A DNA stretch of 64,000 bases from Thunnus maccoyii (taxonomy: Eukaryota; Chordata; Actinopteri; Scombriformes; Scombridae). The notes beneath the pieces were generated by a model. That model ran no database searches and was not told the DNA's origin. It was given only the letters and a program-made list of their open reading frames with translations. Each line of letters opens with the position of its first letter. Positions within the stretch are counted from its first letter, which is position 1. Below are positions 38,273-50,587 of the stretch, piece after piece. The position numbers and the translations under genes were made by a program. The stretch lies in contig NC_056538.1 in NCBI RefSeq assembly GCF_910596095.1, forward strand, positions 33,056,422 to 33,120,421, in the 5' to 3' direction.

Positions 38273-39362
38273 CCCTCCTCTTGTGTTTGGGTCAAATTTG
38301 ACCCGTTTTCAAGTTGTGTGAAACATACTTTTAATTTTTCTGATCAAAACAAGCCTTCATTACATCCTCTATAATGGGCTACTGAATACAATAAAACACA
38401 TTTTGATCATTTTTCTTTTTTTTTTTTTAATGCCTATAAAAAAAAGTTACATCTGTTGTGTTATGGGTCAAATTTGACCCGGTAGTAATTATGGGTTGTT
38501 CATGCAGAGAAAAACGAAGTGAATGTTGCCAAACCATCATGAATAACAAAAATGACAGCTAAACAAAAATAATAGTAATAAAATCATATAATAACAGTAT
38601 AATTATGTTGTGTAATATTAAAATTATGTTTCATGCCAAGAACACGTATTGACTTGAATTCAGTTGAAGAGTGGCACGCAGCACACACACACACACATAC
38701 ACATGTTGCCCTAGGTCACTTTTGGGGACATTATATAGACTTACATGAATTTCCTGGAGACTTACCCCAAGCCTAACCATAAACTCCACCACTGACCCAA
38801 AAATCAGCTTTTTCCCTGTTGGGGACACAGCTTTTGTATCCAATTGGATAAGCTGTCCCCATGCAAGAGATGACACTTGTTGTGTGATTGACCCAAATAA
38901 AATGTTGTTTTTGGTAATTAAATTGACTTTTCTACTTTTTTCAGAGGAAAGTATATGCTGTCAGTTTTGACCCATAACACAACAGATGTAACACTAACAT
39001 GAAAATTCAAACAAGTCATGTTTGGAATTATTTTGTTCATGATTAGCCTTTCATGGTATATGAATTACAATAGATTTGCCTGTTCTGTGCATCAAAAGCA
39101 ATAAAATAGATAAATTGTGACTATTTTAGACTAAAAATGATTTGTATATTGTAAGTTAAATGTGGTCTAAGGTACATGAAATATCAAAGTAAGTGTATAT
39201 ATATTATGGTCATGGGTGCATAATAAGTCACCTAGCAGATAAAACCTTTTACTGGATGATAATTAGTGTTTTTTTCAGTGCTTGTTAATGAATTCAAACA
39301 CGGGTCAAATTTGACCTGTAAACACTAAGCATGTAAACCCTTTTTGAAAACAGTAGGAGGGT
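38273..39362. mobile_element. TTAA-flanked (piggyBac-type) MITE
   Basis: About 1.09 kb between TTAA (38269-38272) and TTAA (39363-39366). Ends are CCCTCCT...AGGAGGG(T), and both carry the palindrome 'gggtcaaatttgacc', which recurs at about 38465. Other copies of the host repeat, at about 18355 and about 9370, have a single uninterrupted TTAA at the same point, giving an empty-site comparison. No transposase frame, so non-autonomous. Confidence 0.85.
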
Positions 39363-39489
39363 TTAAAGTTTGTCATTTTATCCATTGTGTCAAATCTTCA
39401 TCTGAAAAGTAAATAAAGCTGTCAAATAAATGTAGTGGAGTAGTACATCAAAATTGTACTTGAGTAAATGTTACTTTCCACTACTGCTG

Positions 39490-40400
39490 TGTCCTGTTCT
39501 TCCATGGTTTGAGCTGAGGTGACAGCATGATGCAGCCATGTCAGGATACTGAGGCAGAACATGATTCACATATTTTCAGTCCAACACTTTTGTTTATGAC
39601 TAAATACCTGCAAAACTAATAACGGTACCATGAGTTCAAGTTGATAAACATGGTAAACATCAGCATGTTAAGACATATAGACGTTAGCATTAAGGTCAAA
39701 GCATCACTGTACAGCTTCACAGAGCTGCTAGCATGACCGTAAACACATAATGCCTCTTCACTCTGTGTGAGGCTGTCTGAGACAAAAGTTGACAATCATG
39801 AGAGAAACATGGTGAAATCTTTGGTCATCGATCCAAAACACTTTCCTAGATCTCACTAAGAAACTCAAGGTTTGGAGACCAAAGAAAGCCTGACTGCTGC
39901 TACGAATCATGACTCATAAGTGCCATTTTTTTTTAAAGTCTAAGAGGAAACCACTCCATCTTCTTCATACATCCATGGTACACACAAACCAAAAGGAAAG
40001 ATTAGAAGTTTGTGTGACTTTGCTGAATTTTTAAACATCAGAGCTGCAGATGGATGACGAGCTGACTTTTTTCTGTTTCCGTCGTAATTTGATGATTCAT
40101 CTCACAGTTATCTCATCTATACAGTGTAACATGCAATAAACTCACACCATCATTACTGTTGCACAATCTAATGACACCTTAAGTCTTGTTTTCCTTTCAG
40201 TTTTCCTTGTTTTCATACTTGAACTACAAAAGAATAATGCTGCCAAAAGTACCTTCAGGTATATTGTTTAAATCATTCATTCATCAATCGTTATCAGAGT
40301 TTTTTTTAAAAGGTAAAATGTTGTTTTTGCTGTAGCAGCGGCCCCTCCTTCCTGCACCTATATGTCATCTACAGCCTGATCATTTTACCATCATGACTTT
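39490..40400. other. Non-coding stretch, no gene seen
   Basis: No coding signal or recognised repeat before the left edge of the first duplication copy. Confidence 0.4.
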
Positions 40401-41099
40401 TTTAACATGTTTACATCTGGCCACAACTCTACAATCACTTGAAATTTACTTACTTAAGTTTTGTTCAAACATTGTTAAAATGACTTTGCATGTTTTATGT
40501 CTCATACTGAACTGTCACCTGACCATATCGCATCATCTCTCATTAGTCTCTTACACAGAGAGGAGCAGTTTATCTAATGATCATGAGAACATATATAACA
40601 CCATCCTGAGATAACACAACTCGTTAGGTTGAAATCATGAACTAAATGTTGCTGTGTTCATGTTAGTGAATGTAAAATAAAACACCAACAATAAACACTT
40701 CTTACTTCTTAGAAGTGTATGTTTTAAATCTTGAAATATGTTCCACACAGATTTGAAGCATCAGTCACATGATCACCACACAGTTCAACACATGTAAAGT
40801 CACATTCAATTTTAGGACATTTTAAATAAAAATCTACATGAGAGTCGGCAGGTATTGTAGAGAGAACGCAGTCCAGGATTGTTTCTTTCATCTAAATGTT
40901 CATATTATTCCTTTCAGCTCATGTTTTCTCTGTCCTCTCCCTGTCCCGATGTTTTATTTTCCCATATTGTATTAAAAATCACCAGTCAAACCTCTCTGAG
41001 GAAATACACGACAAATTAATAAAACTATTTCTGAATATTTACAAGTAAAAAAATCTAATGTTAGCACAATAGAAGTACAAAGAACAGATGGCAGTTTAC

Positions 41100-41185
41100 C
41101 TGCAGCACTCACCTGTCTGCGTGTCAGTCAGTGTGGACTTCTGATGGTAAAACTACCAGCTTTACGACTTCCCTCTAGTCACATC
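41100..41185 (-). other. Candidate first exon of P2RY14-like gene (copy A)
   Basis: Minus strand: 'gtccacactgactgaca' then CAGACAG|GTGAGT (donor after 41113), with an alternative CTGCAG|GTAAAC after 41100. The same block is present upstream of both GPR87-like genes (55.2 and 63.3 kb). It is about 4.7 kb upstream of the acceptor at 36365-36364. No in-frame start, so probably 5' UTR. The upstream limit is not determined. Confidence 0.45.
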
Positions 41186-42249
41186 AGGAAGCACAGCAAA
41201 GAGACACAAGAGGGAGGGGGAGGAAGCAGAGCTGCAGAACAACATTGATGTGGTTATAACTGTGTTTCGCCGCTGGTCATTTGCAAGTCAAACACACACA
41301 CACACACAAAAACACAGCTGGTCAGATCTCTGTTCAGAGAGTGATGAACAGGTCAGATTTTCCACTGGAGACATTCTCTCACTTCATGATGTATGTGCTG
41401 AGGATTGAAAGTTAAATAAAGTTTAGTCACTATCTTTGTCTGTCTGCTGTTTTCTGCCGCTGACAGAATTTATTACGACACTGAATGTAAAAAGAAAATT
41501 TGGCATCCACATATTGAATTTATGTCCAACGGTGTCTGATCTGTGCTTTTCTGTAAATAATGGATGACGGTGTGTTTGAATGCATTGGTGGTTGTATGTA
41601 GAGCTGCAATGGTTATCTGGTTATGTTGTGGTTATCTGCACAGTTCAACGCTGAGTCATCATGTTCAAAACTCTTCACACAGTCGACACAACAACAACGA
41701 CAATTATGGATCACAAACAAGCAACAAAACATTTGACATGTTTACATCCTCACTTCTAAACTCTTCAGTTTATGTTCATACACTAACATGTATTCATATG
41801 GATCATAACCACACTGAAATACATCTTTATTCAACCAAAAAAACAAGACGTGCTGTCAGAAATAAAGCCCACTGAATGCTTTCTGCTGCATCTCTATGAC
41901 TCATTTCCTGTAGATACACTGTAGTACGTTCTATAGATAGCTACACATCTGACTTTATTTACACTATATACACATTTATAACACCATCAACCATTAAAAA
42001 CTACATATACACAATAAAACAGTGATGTAACTTCACAGACGGCCATAAAAAGATCCTCATGTGCTGCCTGTTGTCAGTGTTTTTATTTCAGTGTGTCTGA
42101 TTGACACATGAGTCGTTGTGTTTGTGTCTTTTGTGTGAGTCAGTGTTGAATCATACAGGAAACCAATCATTAAAAAACTGTAATTAATTACAGCAATGCA
42201 GAACGGCTAATAACTGCTGTTACAATGACATATACTACTGACCTATAAT

Positions 42250-43570
42250 AATTGTGACAAACATGGGCTTGCCCTTTCTCTAACAGAAACAGAGCGGGAA
42301 ATATCCTTCAGATTTCTTGCATGCTGGTAACAACCTCATCTAGCTGAGACTGCTATGAAGTGTGGGTTGTGGTTCTCAAGCGCAGATGCTAACAGACCAA
42401 CCACACGATGTTGAAAATCCAAACCACTGCCATTACAGATTTTCTCGACAGCTTACACACTATAACTGGATCTGTTAACTAAACATCCCAACCCATGATG
42501 CCATCTACCAAAAGACAAACCCATTTTCCAAAACTATAACAACTATTCTCCTGTTTTCACTCATGTGCTCGTTTAGAAAGCGCTCATATTCAGTGTTATT
42601 AACTCAAGTCATCACAGCTGGAACCCAATTAACACACCGTTCCCCAGGTGGAAACACTGAGAGTCACAACACACCAATCAGTAGCTCAGGATAGAGAGAT
42701 AACAGGGTCATGTGTTCGCATGTTTTGGAACAACGGATCCACAAAGACCTGAAGCAGAATAAATGTGATTTGTTTCTTTATGCAAACTGTTTTTTTTCAT
42801 TGGTTTATATTGGTAAGTACATGGAAATGATTTTACTGTATTCAACGTTCTTTATCAGTTGCATATTTTTACAGTACATTTACTTTTTCACTCAATTTCA
42901 GATTAGTACAGTACACTGAGAAATTAAAAATTCTGAAAATGTATCTTTATATTTTGTTCATGGTGTAAAGAGATTGTTCTTGGAGGAAAACCATAAGCAC
43001 CATCATTCATTGTAATAACAGGTTTTTACAGTAGTGTTTTGAATGGATCTCACCACTGTGTAATGGCTGTTTTGTAGTGTTTGTGTATTTAATGGCTTTT
43101 GTGTGATGTCTGAAGGCAAAGTTTGGTTTAGATGGAAGGTTACATGGTTTTGACATGGAAGTTTGAAGTTTATGAAGGTGAGTGTGCAGTTATGCATTTC
43201 CGTTTAGAGTTTTGACAAATGGAGCATAATTTCAAGAAATGTGTCTTAGCAACCGAGAAAAACTGTAAATCCACATTCTAGACATAAGCAGTCACGGTGT
43301 ATAGGGTATGTAACCATGGTAACAGGCATGCGCATCAGCGCGTGAGTTACATGGATTTCCCCCAAACAATCAGAGTGAAAAGCAGTTAAAATAGCACTTT
43401 GTTGTGCTTGTGTCAGTCTGTGTATTTGAGCAGTTCCTCAATAACTGAGTGAAACGTAATGAGCACAAAGTCATTATTTCCTGTTTCTACCTGTCTGTCA
43501 TTATTCATAATATCAGATCAACACTGTTTCATTTTAACAAGAAAGTAACAAAAATTTTACTTTTCCTTTA
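42250..43570. other. Non-coding part between duplicated blocks
   Basis: No gene seen. The equivalent in copy B (56.3-57.97 kb) differs because it holds a (GA)n tract and a nested transposon instead. Confidence 0.45.
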
Positions 43571-45529
43571 GTGCCACTCTGCCATGACTTGGGGAGAGAC
43601 TGGAGGGTAAAGAGGAGGTTTTTTGAAAAACAAACAAACAAAAAAAAAACAGCTGCTGCTGGAAACACTGAGACTGAACCAGACAGGTTCTGTGTAAAGA
43701 TTGGAGGCTAAAAATAGAAGTATATTAAAAGTGCAGAAAATCGACAACAGCAGGCTGATCTGTGTGATGAAGGGAAATCTGTCAGAGCAGTTTTAGCAAC
43801 AACATTCCTGGTTTCACCTGATGGAGGAAGTTTAGCTCGAGGGATTCTCCCCAGCTGAGCTGCAAGCAGGAAGAGAGCAGATATAGTAGTTATCAGTGGT
43901 ACTTATAGAAGTACTACAAATGCTAATGGTAAGTGTTTCAAATCATTCCTATAATCATGTTTGTGTGCTGCCCTCAGGTGGTCACAGTGTGCATCTAAGC
44001 CACTGTCATTGTAATGTTTTATTTAGAAAGTGTTGACAGGAAGTGTTAATATCTAAGTGGGTCTGGCTTTATATTTTATTACTGCTAAATTGTCAGTAAT
44101 ACATTTATAATCATCTGTCAGTGCTGCCCTCAGGTGGTCACAGTGCATTACTACATCAGTCATAACATTTATTTTGAACATGTGTTAGTGCAGTCGCACA
44201 TATTATTACTATTATTATTATATACAGTATGTATATTCAAAATATAAAAGCACAGTGCACTGGTTGAATATGAGAATGAAAATATTTTATAAACACATCT
44301 GTGGAATAAAAACACAAACAACACAGTATTTTCTGCTGATATTACCATCCATACAATCACACCAGCTTGTGTTGTCTCACTGCACAAATGCTAATATTTC
44401 ATTTATTTGATGAGTCTTGACCTGTGCAGAAGCAAAAAGTTGAACAGTTATTTACAGGGTGCTTCATTTAATGAGACTAATCAGTCGTTTAAACCTTCCT
44501 GTGAGCCTCTAATATCATATATTCTCCATTTAATACATCAGTTCTGCTGCATGTACAAATAACAACCAAACATGCATCTGTAGTGGAGATCAGAACAATG
44601 TGCTATTAACTTTTTATATCACATTTAAACAAATATTACTCAAAAAATCTATGATACTTTCAGTGTGGAGAGACTGAAGACTGGAGAGATTATAGAGCAA
44701 TATTTCTTTTCTGGGTGTCCACACTGAGAAAGGATTACTGTATTTTATAATAAACTGAATTAAACTTCACTGGAGCCATGTTTTAAAGAGCTTCAGTGTG
44801 GCCAGATTAGGCCACTTTCTATTTAATTGGGTGGGTTAAAATTCTTTTTCTTTCCCTTCCTTTTTCCTTTCTCCCCTGTCCATTGGTTGTTCAACAATAC
44901 AACATAAAACTGAAACTATGTGAATGCTACTCTAATATTTACTCTTTATTTACTACTGTACAAACATATGCATTTATTTCAGTCTAGAAAATATCACATC
45001 ATGACACAAAAATAACGAAAGAATTGTCAAAAGCACTTAAAACATTTATCTCTAAACTAAACACATCCTGACCTTCACACATGATGCTGCAGAATCAACT
45101 GTGAAGAAGACTGACCTCCTCTCTCTCTCTCTGTGGAAGAGCATCGCATTCACTAAAGAAAAGACATGGAGGCCTTATTTGTGATTATAACTCTTAATCA
45201 CATAAGTCATAATTTACTATTTTTCTCATGATAATTACGAGTAAAGTATGCTGTATTATTTTGTTATTTTGACAAGTAGGTGTAAATTGTGACCATAGTA
45301 CACCTCATCTGGTCAACATGAAATTTTGAACAAACACACCTATCAACATGTGTGTAATAAATAAAGCAGCAAATTAAATAAAATAAATCTGTTTGCAGGA
45401 GCAAAATAGCTGAAATTCCTAATAAGGTCACAGAATCTGATGAGTCACTGAATATTCTGTAACACCTGAGCTCATAATTATGAGATACTAAGTCATAAAT
45501 GTGAGATATGAAAGTCATAATTAGGTCAG

Positions 45530-45535
45530 TTTATT
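45530..45535 (-). terminator. Possible polyadenylation signal, gpr87-like A
   Basis: AATAAA on the minus strand, 33 bp past the stop codon. It is conserved at 60024-60029 in the second copy. That is very close to the stop, so a more distal signal may be used instead. Confidence 0.35.
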
Positions 45536-45568
45536 TTTTCTTTGATGAATGCAGTGCGCTCTCATCTC

Positions 45569-46600
45569 CTAAGTTTTGCTGAGAGTCACAGCGGTGGTCT
45601 TGATTCTTCTAATCCTCCTTTTTCTGGACAGTTTCCTCAGCAGTGACTCTCTGAAGGTTCCGCACATCAGGAAGTAGATGATGGGGTCGAGGCAGACGTT
45701 GAGTGCTGACAGGAAGAGCGTCCCCTCCTTCAGCTGGAACAGCAGGTAGCGACTGGTCTGGCTGAAGCCTGACTCTGGCATGAGAGTGTACGGCACACGG
45801 CAGACGTGGTACGGCACAAAGCAGATGAAGAACACCACCAGGATGCTGAAGATGCTACAGTGAGACTTGCGACAGATGTTGCTGCTGTCACGGCGCACAC
45901 GGCGGTATGACTGGTAGATGTGGCGGGCGATGGAGGCGTAGCAGAAGACAAGAACCAGCAGCGTCACCCAGAAAAGGGCCATGCTGAAGATGATGGAACC
46001 CCTGTGCCACTGCAACCCCAGCGGCGTTTTCAGCTGCTTGCAGTGACGCCAGTTCTCCTCATTAGCTGGGCGGCTGGTCAGCACGGCGTTGGGCAGGAAA
46101 CAGAGGAGGAAGAGGCTCCAGGTGAGGAGCGCCAGCCCCTGGGCGAAGCAGGCATTCTGCAGGACGTGCAGCAAGGACACACCACCCAGCCTGGACATGC
46201 AGGAGCAGGAGGAGGATGATGTGTGTCGGACAACCTTCACGTACCGCTCCAGGCTGATGAGCCCCATGAAGAAGATACCAACATACATGGAGGAGAAGAA
46301 GAGCACAGCAGTGTAGCGACAGATGATCACATGCAGGCGCCAGCCGCCCAGACCCAGTTGAGCCGCCACCCTGAAGGGGAAGGAGAACAACATGAGGAGG
46401 TCAGCCACCACCATGTTCTTCAGGTAGACCACCAGCCCCGAGTCACTGGGCACTCTGAAGAAGATCCAGGCGGCCACACCATTGAGGGAAACACCCACGA
46501 TGCAGATCACAAAGTAGAGTGATGGTAGGACCTGCTTGGTGAAGAGACTGCTGAAGTCTGATTGGTTGGTTAGGCGGTGGGTGGAGTTGAGGTGATCCAT
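45569..46600 (-). CDS. gpr87: GPR87-like receptor, copy A
   Basis: 343 aa in one coding exon. I chose the ATG at 46600 because it follows a TTTTCAG acceptor by 2 bp; the frame is open farther upstream, but that part is intron. Sequons N5 and N12. TM1 has LNGVAAWIFF and TM2 YLKNMVVADLLMLFSFPFR. Cys94 (CRYTAVLF) and ECL2 Cys187 form the conserved pair, and ERY is at 118-120. ECL2-TM5 has CKQLKTPLGLQWH, TM6 FVPYHVCRVPYT, TM7 NVCLDPIIYFLMC. CRYT, the CR in TM6, and the lack of N-terminal and ECL3 Cys fit GPR87 better than P2RY12/13/14, although the TM5 end (SIARHIYQSYRR) recalls P2RY13. GPR87 is a P2Y12-group receptor, reported to respond to lysophosphatidic acid. Odd: ICL2 is about 15 residues longer than in human GPR87 and Ser/Cys-rich. 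A P2RY13/14-like co-orthologue cannot be excluded. Confidence 0.85.
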   Translation of the reverse strand: MDHLNSTHRLTNQSDFSSLFTKQVLPSLYFVICIVGVSLNGVAAWIFFRVPSDSGLVVYLKNMVVADLLMLFSFPFRVAAQLGLGGWRLHVIICRYTAVLFFSSMYVGIFFMGLISLERYVKVVRHTSSSSCSCMSRLGGVSLLHVLQNACFAQGLALLTWSLFLLCFLPNAVLTSRPANEENWRHCKQLKTPLGLQWHRGSIIFSMALFWVTLLVLVFCYASIARHIYQSYRRVRRDSSNICRKSHCSIFSILVVFFICFVPYHVCRVPYTLMPESGFSQTSRYLLFQLKEGTLFLSALNVCLDPIIYFLMCGTFRESLLRKLSRKRRIRRIKTTAVTLSKT

Positions 46601-46919
46601 CCCTGAAAACACACACAGTTTGTACATAAAGATGAGGTACAGTCGGCTGTACGTGCAGATTCTCCACCAGGGGGAGCTCTTTCCCCTGTTCTGTATTCCC
46701 ATTTCAAACGATATCTTCAGTATTACATAACAAAGAAACACAGGACTCTCCTGGATAATGTAACGATCCTATAGGTGTTAGCTGGGAGTTTATACATTGT
46801 GATATGTTGTATCTTTGATATGAGCACATTCTTTTGACCAGATTTATGATAATGATCTCTGCTGGACATGATAGGCAGCTGATTATGAAGATTTAGCTGG
46901 ACTTAGTTTCATACATGTG

Positions 46920-47010
46920 TTGTAACATCTATTATTACAATTACAATTAAAGCTGCAAGCAGTGTTGGTCGGGACCTCGCACTCTGGCCTGTCGCGATCA
47001 GATCATTTTG
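46920..47010. mobile_element. End of 'ctgcaagcag' dispersed element
   Basis: 'aaagctgcaagcagtgttgg' is the end seen at 20195. The sequence at 47070-47160 is the reverse complement of 49855-49945, so this and the 49.84-50.53 kb piece are two oppositely oriented copies of one element. Confidence 0.6.
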
Positions 47011-47404
47011 CTTTAAAAATGAGGGATATTTCTTACTAGTGTGGTGTGCTTTTATTTTGAAAGTTTGAATGACATGTGTACTGTCAGGTGTGTAGAGACA
47101 ATAAGTAACTGCAGCTGGACACAGAAAAATACTCATATATTTGAATGGAGAGTGTGAGCGAACCCACACCTTTTTGAACATTTACTGCTTCCACAAAGTT
47201 TTAGATACAAACTTCATTTGAACTTTAAATGAGTCACGAGACTTTGACCTACAAATCTTGAATTAACATGTTTTTTCTATCTTTTACTGTTTTTGAGATA
47301 TTAGAGTGTGAGTTTTTAAGTCTTTTCTTGCTCCTCCTGTGATTTTATAATGAGTGTGTATTGCAGAATGTTTCACAGCACTGAGGGAGTGACATCACCA
47401 GGAG

Positions 47405-47804
47405 CAGTTGGAGAGGAGGATTTTAGAGTACGCTTCTTGTGAAATCTCATAAATCCCATGACTTTGGCCAAATCTTACATTAAAAATCATAGTAGAAGGA
47501 AATTTCATTGCGAATCCATTGATACAAGTTTGAAACTTTGTAATAACTCAAACAGTTTGGATTTTATAAGCCAGTGCCACATCACCCTTACAATGTAAAG
47601 CAATGGAGAGGCATGACCTTTGTGTGAAACAGAAGCTTCTGACGTCTAAACTATAAGTCTGACCACTTTCAAACCTGTATCAATGGATTCGCAATGAAAT
47701 TTCCTACAAAAAAATATGATTTTTAATTTAAGATTTGGCCAAAGTAATGGGATTTATGGGGAGATTTCACAAGAAGAGTGCTCTGAAATTCTCCTCTCCA
47801 ACTG
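47405..47804. repeat. 400-bp palindrome (foldback)
   Basis: Left-arm phrases 'cagttggagagga', 'cttgtgaaatctca', 'ggccaaatctta' and 'aaatttcattgcgaatccat' reappear as reverse complements in the right arm, ending 'tcctctccaactg'. The centre is near 47605. There is no ORF. It sits in a region of mixed repeats, so it may be the inside of a larger foldback transposon. Confidence 0.85.
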
Positions 47805-47859
47805 AGAGGGAGAGAGAGGAGGGAAGAAAGGGGGGGAGGGGTGTGTGGCACACACAGTG

Positions 47860-49830
47860 GAGGCTGGTCCATAGAGGCAGAGGAGGTTGATCCTCCTCTA
47901 TTTTTTGAGAGGCAAGAGGGAGATTAAAATATAAAAAAGAATATTTGGTTGAAATAAACCATTACCAAATCTCAGTATTATTTACAACATATTTTTTCTC
48001 TCCTCTTTGGAAGAGACACATAAAATGATGCTCCAAGAGAGGACGGCCTCCCTAACCAATCAACAACCAGAATGCAATACTGACATTGAGTTGGTCCAAT
48101 GATAGTTTCCAGAATTCATCTGCAATTCTCTCCACTGTAAGGCAGAGTAGCAGCAGTAGATAGCTCCTTGCGTTAGCCAATTCAACAGTTAGTGTTGTAG
48201 CAGCCTGAAGGACTCTTTATACATCCATGGAAGGGCTGTCAAGGACTGTTGTTAAGCTAATGGGAGAAATGATCTGGACTGTGCAGCCCAGCAGCAGCAG
48301 GACACTGCCAGGGAGTGACTGGAGAGAGAAGCAAGGAGCAAGCTTGTTTGTCATTGTTGCTAATGATATCAGACTGGATAGTAAACAAACTGCTGTAAGT
48401 ACAAGTCATGGGCAGACAGCGTGTCGCTAACAGGGATTTTGAAGGGTAACGATCAAACCAGCATCTAACGGGTCCGAAGTGACATCTGCAGGTATGTTTA
48501 CATGCTGTTTGATGTGCTGCAGCTGAGCAGCTAACTAGCATCTAGCTGCTAACTGACGTTAGCGGTGAATGTTTGTTTGGTGGCTCGTTCAACAAGCTGC
48601 AGGACAAGACGTGTGTTCATGTTTCTAAGTTATCATCAAATTTTGATGATGTGGACAGAGGCTGTTTCATTCACATTCGTGTTTAAAAGAGGAAGGTATC
48701 ATGCCTCATATTGCAATAATTGAACATAGAATATTTCATATATTTTATTTTATTTTATTTAAACATTGGACATCTGAAATATTGTTTTCATTTAAGACCG
48801 TGAGCAAAAGTTCATTGCTGTTTCATGCTGTAAGTGTGTTACAGAATAAATAGAAAACAAAGGATTATTTGTCGCCCCCCTTTTTTTTGCTGATCCTAAA
48901 AATGATCCGATTCATGACCATGAGTTTTGTGATCAGTTTCACCCATAGTGTTAACATGTCAGCTTTGTAGACTATATTTTGTATGTCGTGCACATAGACA
49001 AGAGTGTGTAAGTCATGTATTTGATACATGCATTAATACTTTCTGATGTGAACCTACACTTTTAGATCTGTGAATGTTTTTAGTATTCGATCTTTCTTGT
49101 ATGCAGCACTGATTTGTTCCTGTATCACATCATAAGCTTTGTGGTACTTTATATATTTCTGTATACTAAGTAAATACACAGGAAACACGTGTAAATCATG
49201 TGACATCTTGTCTGTTTTTAATGAGAACATATATCTGTTGGCACAATAGAACAATACTATAAATTTGAATTTCACTTTGTTGGTAAAATCACACATCTGA
49301 ACCACTCCATGGCTAAAATTAGCTCTTCTTTGTTTAGAAACAATATGTATATGCTAAAAGTCTTTAAAGAAGCAGCCTTTACACCACTCAGGGCTTTTTG
49401 TTTTTGAAAGCAAATTGTTTTATCGGCATATAAAATTGCCCCCCACCCCTCTGATTTCATCAGGTGGGACAATGATATAGTTTGAGGCAGTTTATTGTTA
49501 GATTCCATGTTGGTTTTCCTCCTGTCCTCCCCAATTGTTTGAGTCACCAGCCACCACTGGTGTGGGGGTTGAATGCAGCTCATTTTTGTAGGATACAGCA
49601 GAAAGGCCTATATACATACAGTAGATTATATACAAACTTTGTATGAAGTTTGGTGTTATTATCATTTATTTTACAATAATTATAGGTCTTATATTTATAA
49701 TTCAGTAGTGAGGATGACCTATGAGGGGAAGGGAAAAAATGGAGTGAGGGTGACACTTTAGTGATAAAGTGTTGTAGAAAAATACTATCAAAACTAAAAT
49801 TTGTAGCTCTGTACTGCAGTTTTTCCTTTA
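47860..49830. other. Repeat-rich non-coding stretch
   Basis: 47.87-48.55 kb looks like dispersed repeat ('ggaggctggtccatagagg'). No gene or RT motif recognised. The rest is AT-rich without recognisable content. Confidence 0.4.
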
Positions 49831-49834
49831 TTAG

Positions 49835-50530
49835 GACCCGAGCACCTAGCGGTTCACTCACACTCTCCATTCAAATATATGAGTATTTTTCTGTGTCCAG
49901 CTGCAGTTACTTATTGTCTCTACACACCTGACAGTACACATGTCAATCAAACTTTGACCAGGTCATGTGGGTTAAAAGTCTTTACTTTTCTAAAAATAAG
50001 CTTGATGAAAATTAGGAAATTAATTTGTTTTACATACAAACTCATCAAGAGTTTTCAATTTACTAATTAAAATTCAAGTGAATGGGCCCAAAACTTGCAT
50101 CATTTTGATGACACAGGTGTGAGCAAGACAGACATGTCTCACCCTGCAGAAAATTCTCATCCTCACACCGTTGAGATTTGATGTTTCGCCATGACAGAGG
50201 AAGTTGCTATAACTTTATTGTAAATGCTCCAGTCTGCTGGAACTTTACATGTTTGATAAGACTCCCGGCCTGAACACGTCTACATGACAATATTCCATCA
50301 GTGATGCAAACTGGCTGAATAGCGCCCCCCATGAAATTTCAGCGAAGCAGCCCCAGCAGCAGGCAAAATAGTGGACAAAAGAAGTGATGTTTATGTCCTT
50401 CTTGCACTGTCTGAAAACAGCCCGGGTCTGAAGACATCTACATGCCCGTAACAGAAGCCCTTCGATTGCACTGCAGCCCGACGTGCGTGGAGGCGCGAGG
50501 GCCCGTTCAATGCTGCTTGCAGATTTAATT
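49835..50530. mobile_element. 'ctgcaagcag' dispersed element, inverted copy
   Basis: Runs from 'ttaggacccgagcacctagc' to 'aatgctgcttgcaga'. Both ends match, reversed, those of the 20.2-20.9 kb element. Internal sequence mirrors 46.95-47.16 kb. Non-autonomous. Confidence 0.65.
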
Positions 50531-50538
50531 TTGTTTTG

Positions 50539-50567
<29 letters not shown>
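50527..50567. repeat. (TTTTG)n microsatellite
   Basis: About eight TTTTG units, directly beside the LINE fragment. Confidence 0.95.
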
Positions 50568-50569
<2 letters not shown>

Positions 50570-50587
50570 CTCTACCTTCATTCATCA

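Larger units (their letters stand above)
37021..39490. mobile_element. Nested DNA-transposon island
   Basis: The outer element is the same dispersed repeat as at 9.2 and 17.5 kb. It starts 'atggtggaagaagtattcag' at about 37030, resumes at about 38035 and ends 'tgttactttccactactg' at about 39485. It is interrupted first by hAT-like sequence (about 37135-38030) and then by a TTAA-type MITE (38273-39362). So at least three insertion events are stacked. Confidence 0.75.
40400..46830. repeat. Segmental duplication, copy A
   Basis: Matches copy B (54.54-61.86 kb) and copy C (62.1 kb to the window edge) through shared blocks. These are 40.41-41.20, 41.45-42.25 and 43.57-46.83 kb. It includes the first-exon block at 41.1 kb and one GPR87-like receptor with 1.4 kb of matching 3' flank. 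The right edge is defined by 'agctgggagtttatacattg' at about 46780 (61810 in copy B). Parts of 42.4-43.5 kb have no counterpart. Confidence 0.85.

Noticed and set aside
45920-46522. Plus-strand frames antisense to the GPR87-like genes (also 60417-61055)
   Set aside because: Shadows of the receptor frame; composition is that of antisense TM codons.
46601-46741. N-terminal extension of GPR87-like A to 390 aa
   Set aside because: The extension reads through the intron. A TTTTCAG acceptor lies 2 bp before the better ATG and is conserved in copy B.
48227-48541. Short plus and minus frames
   Set aside because: Located in dispersed repeat sequence and without a family motif.
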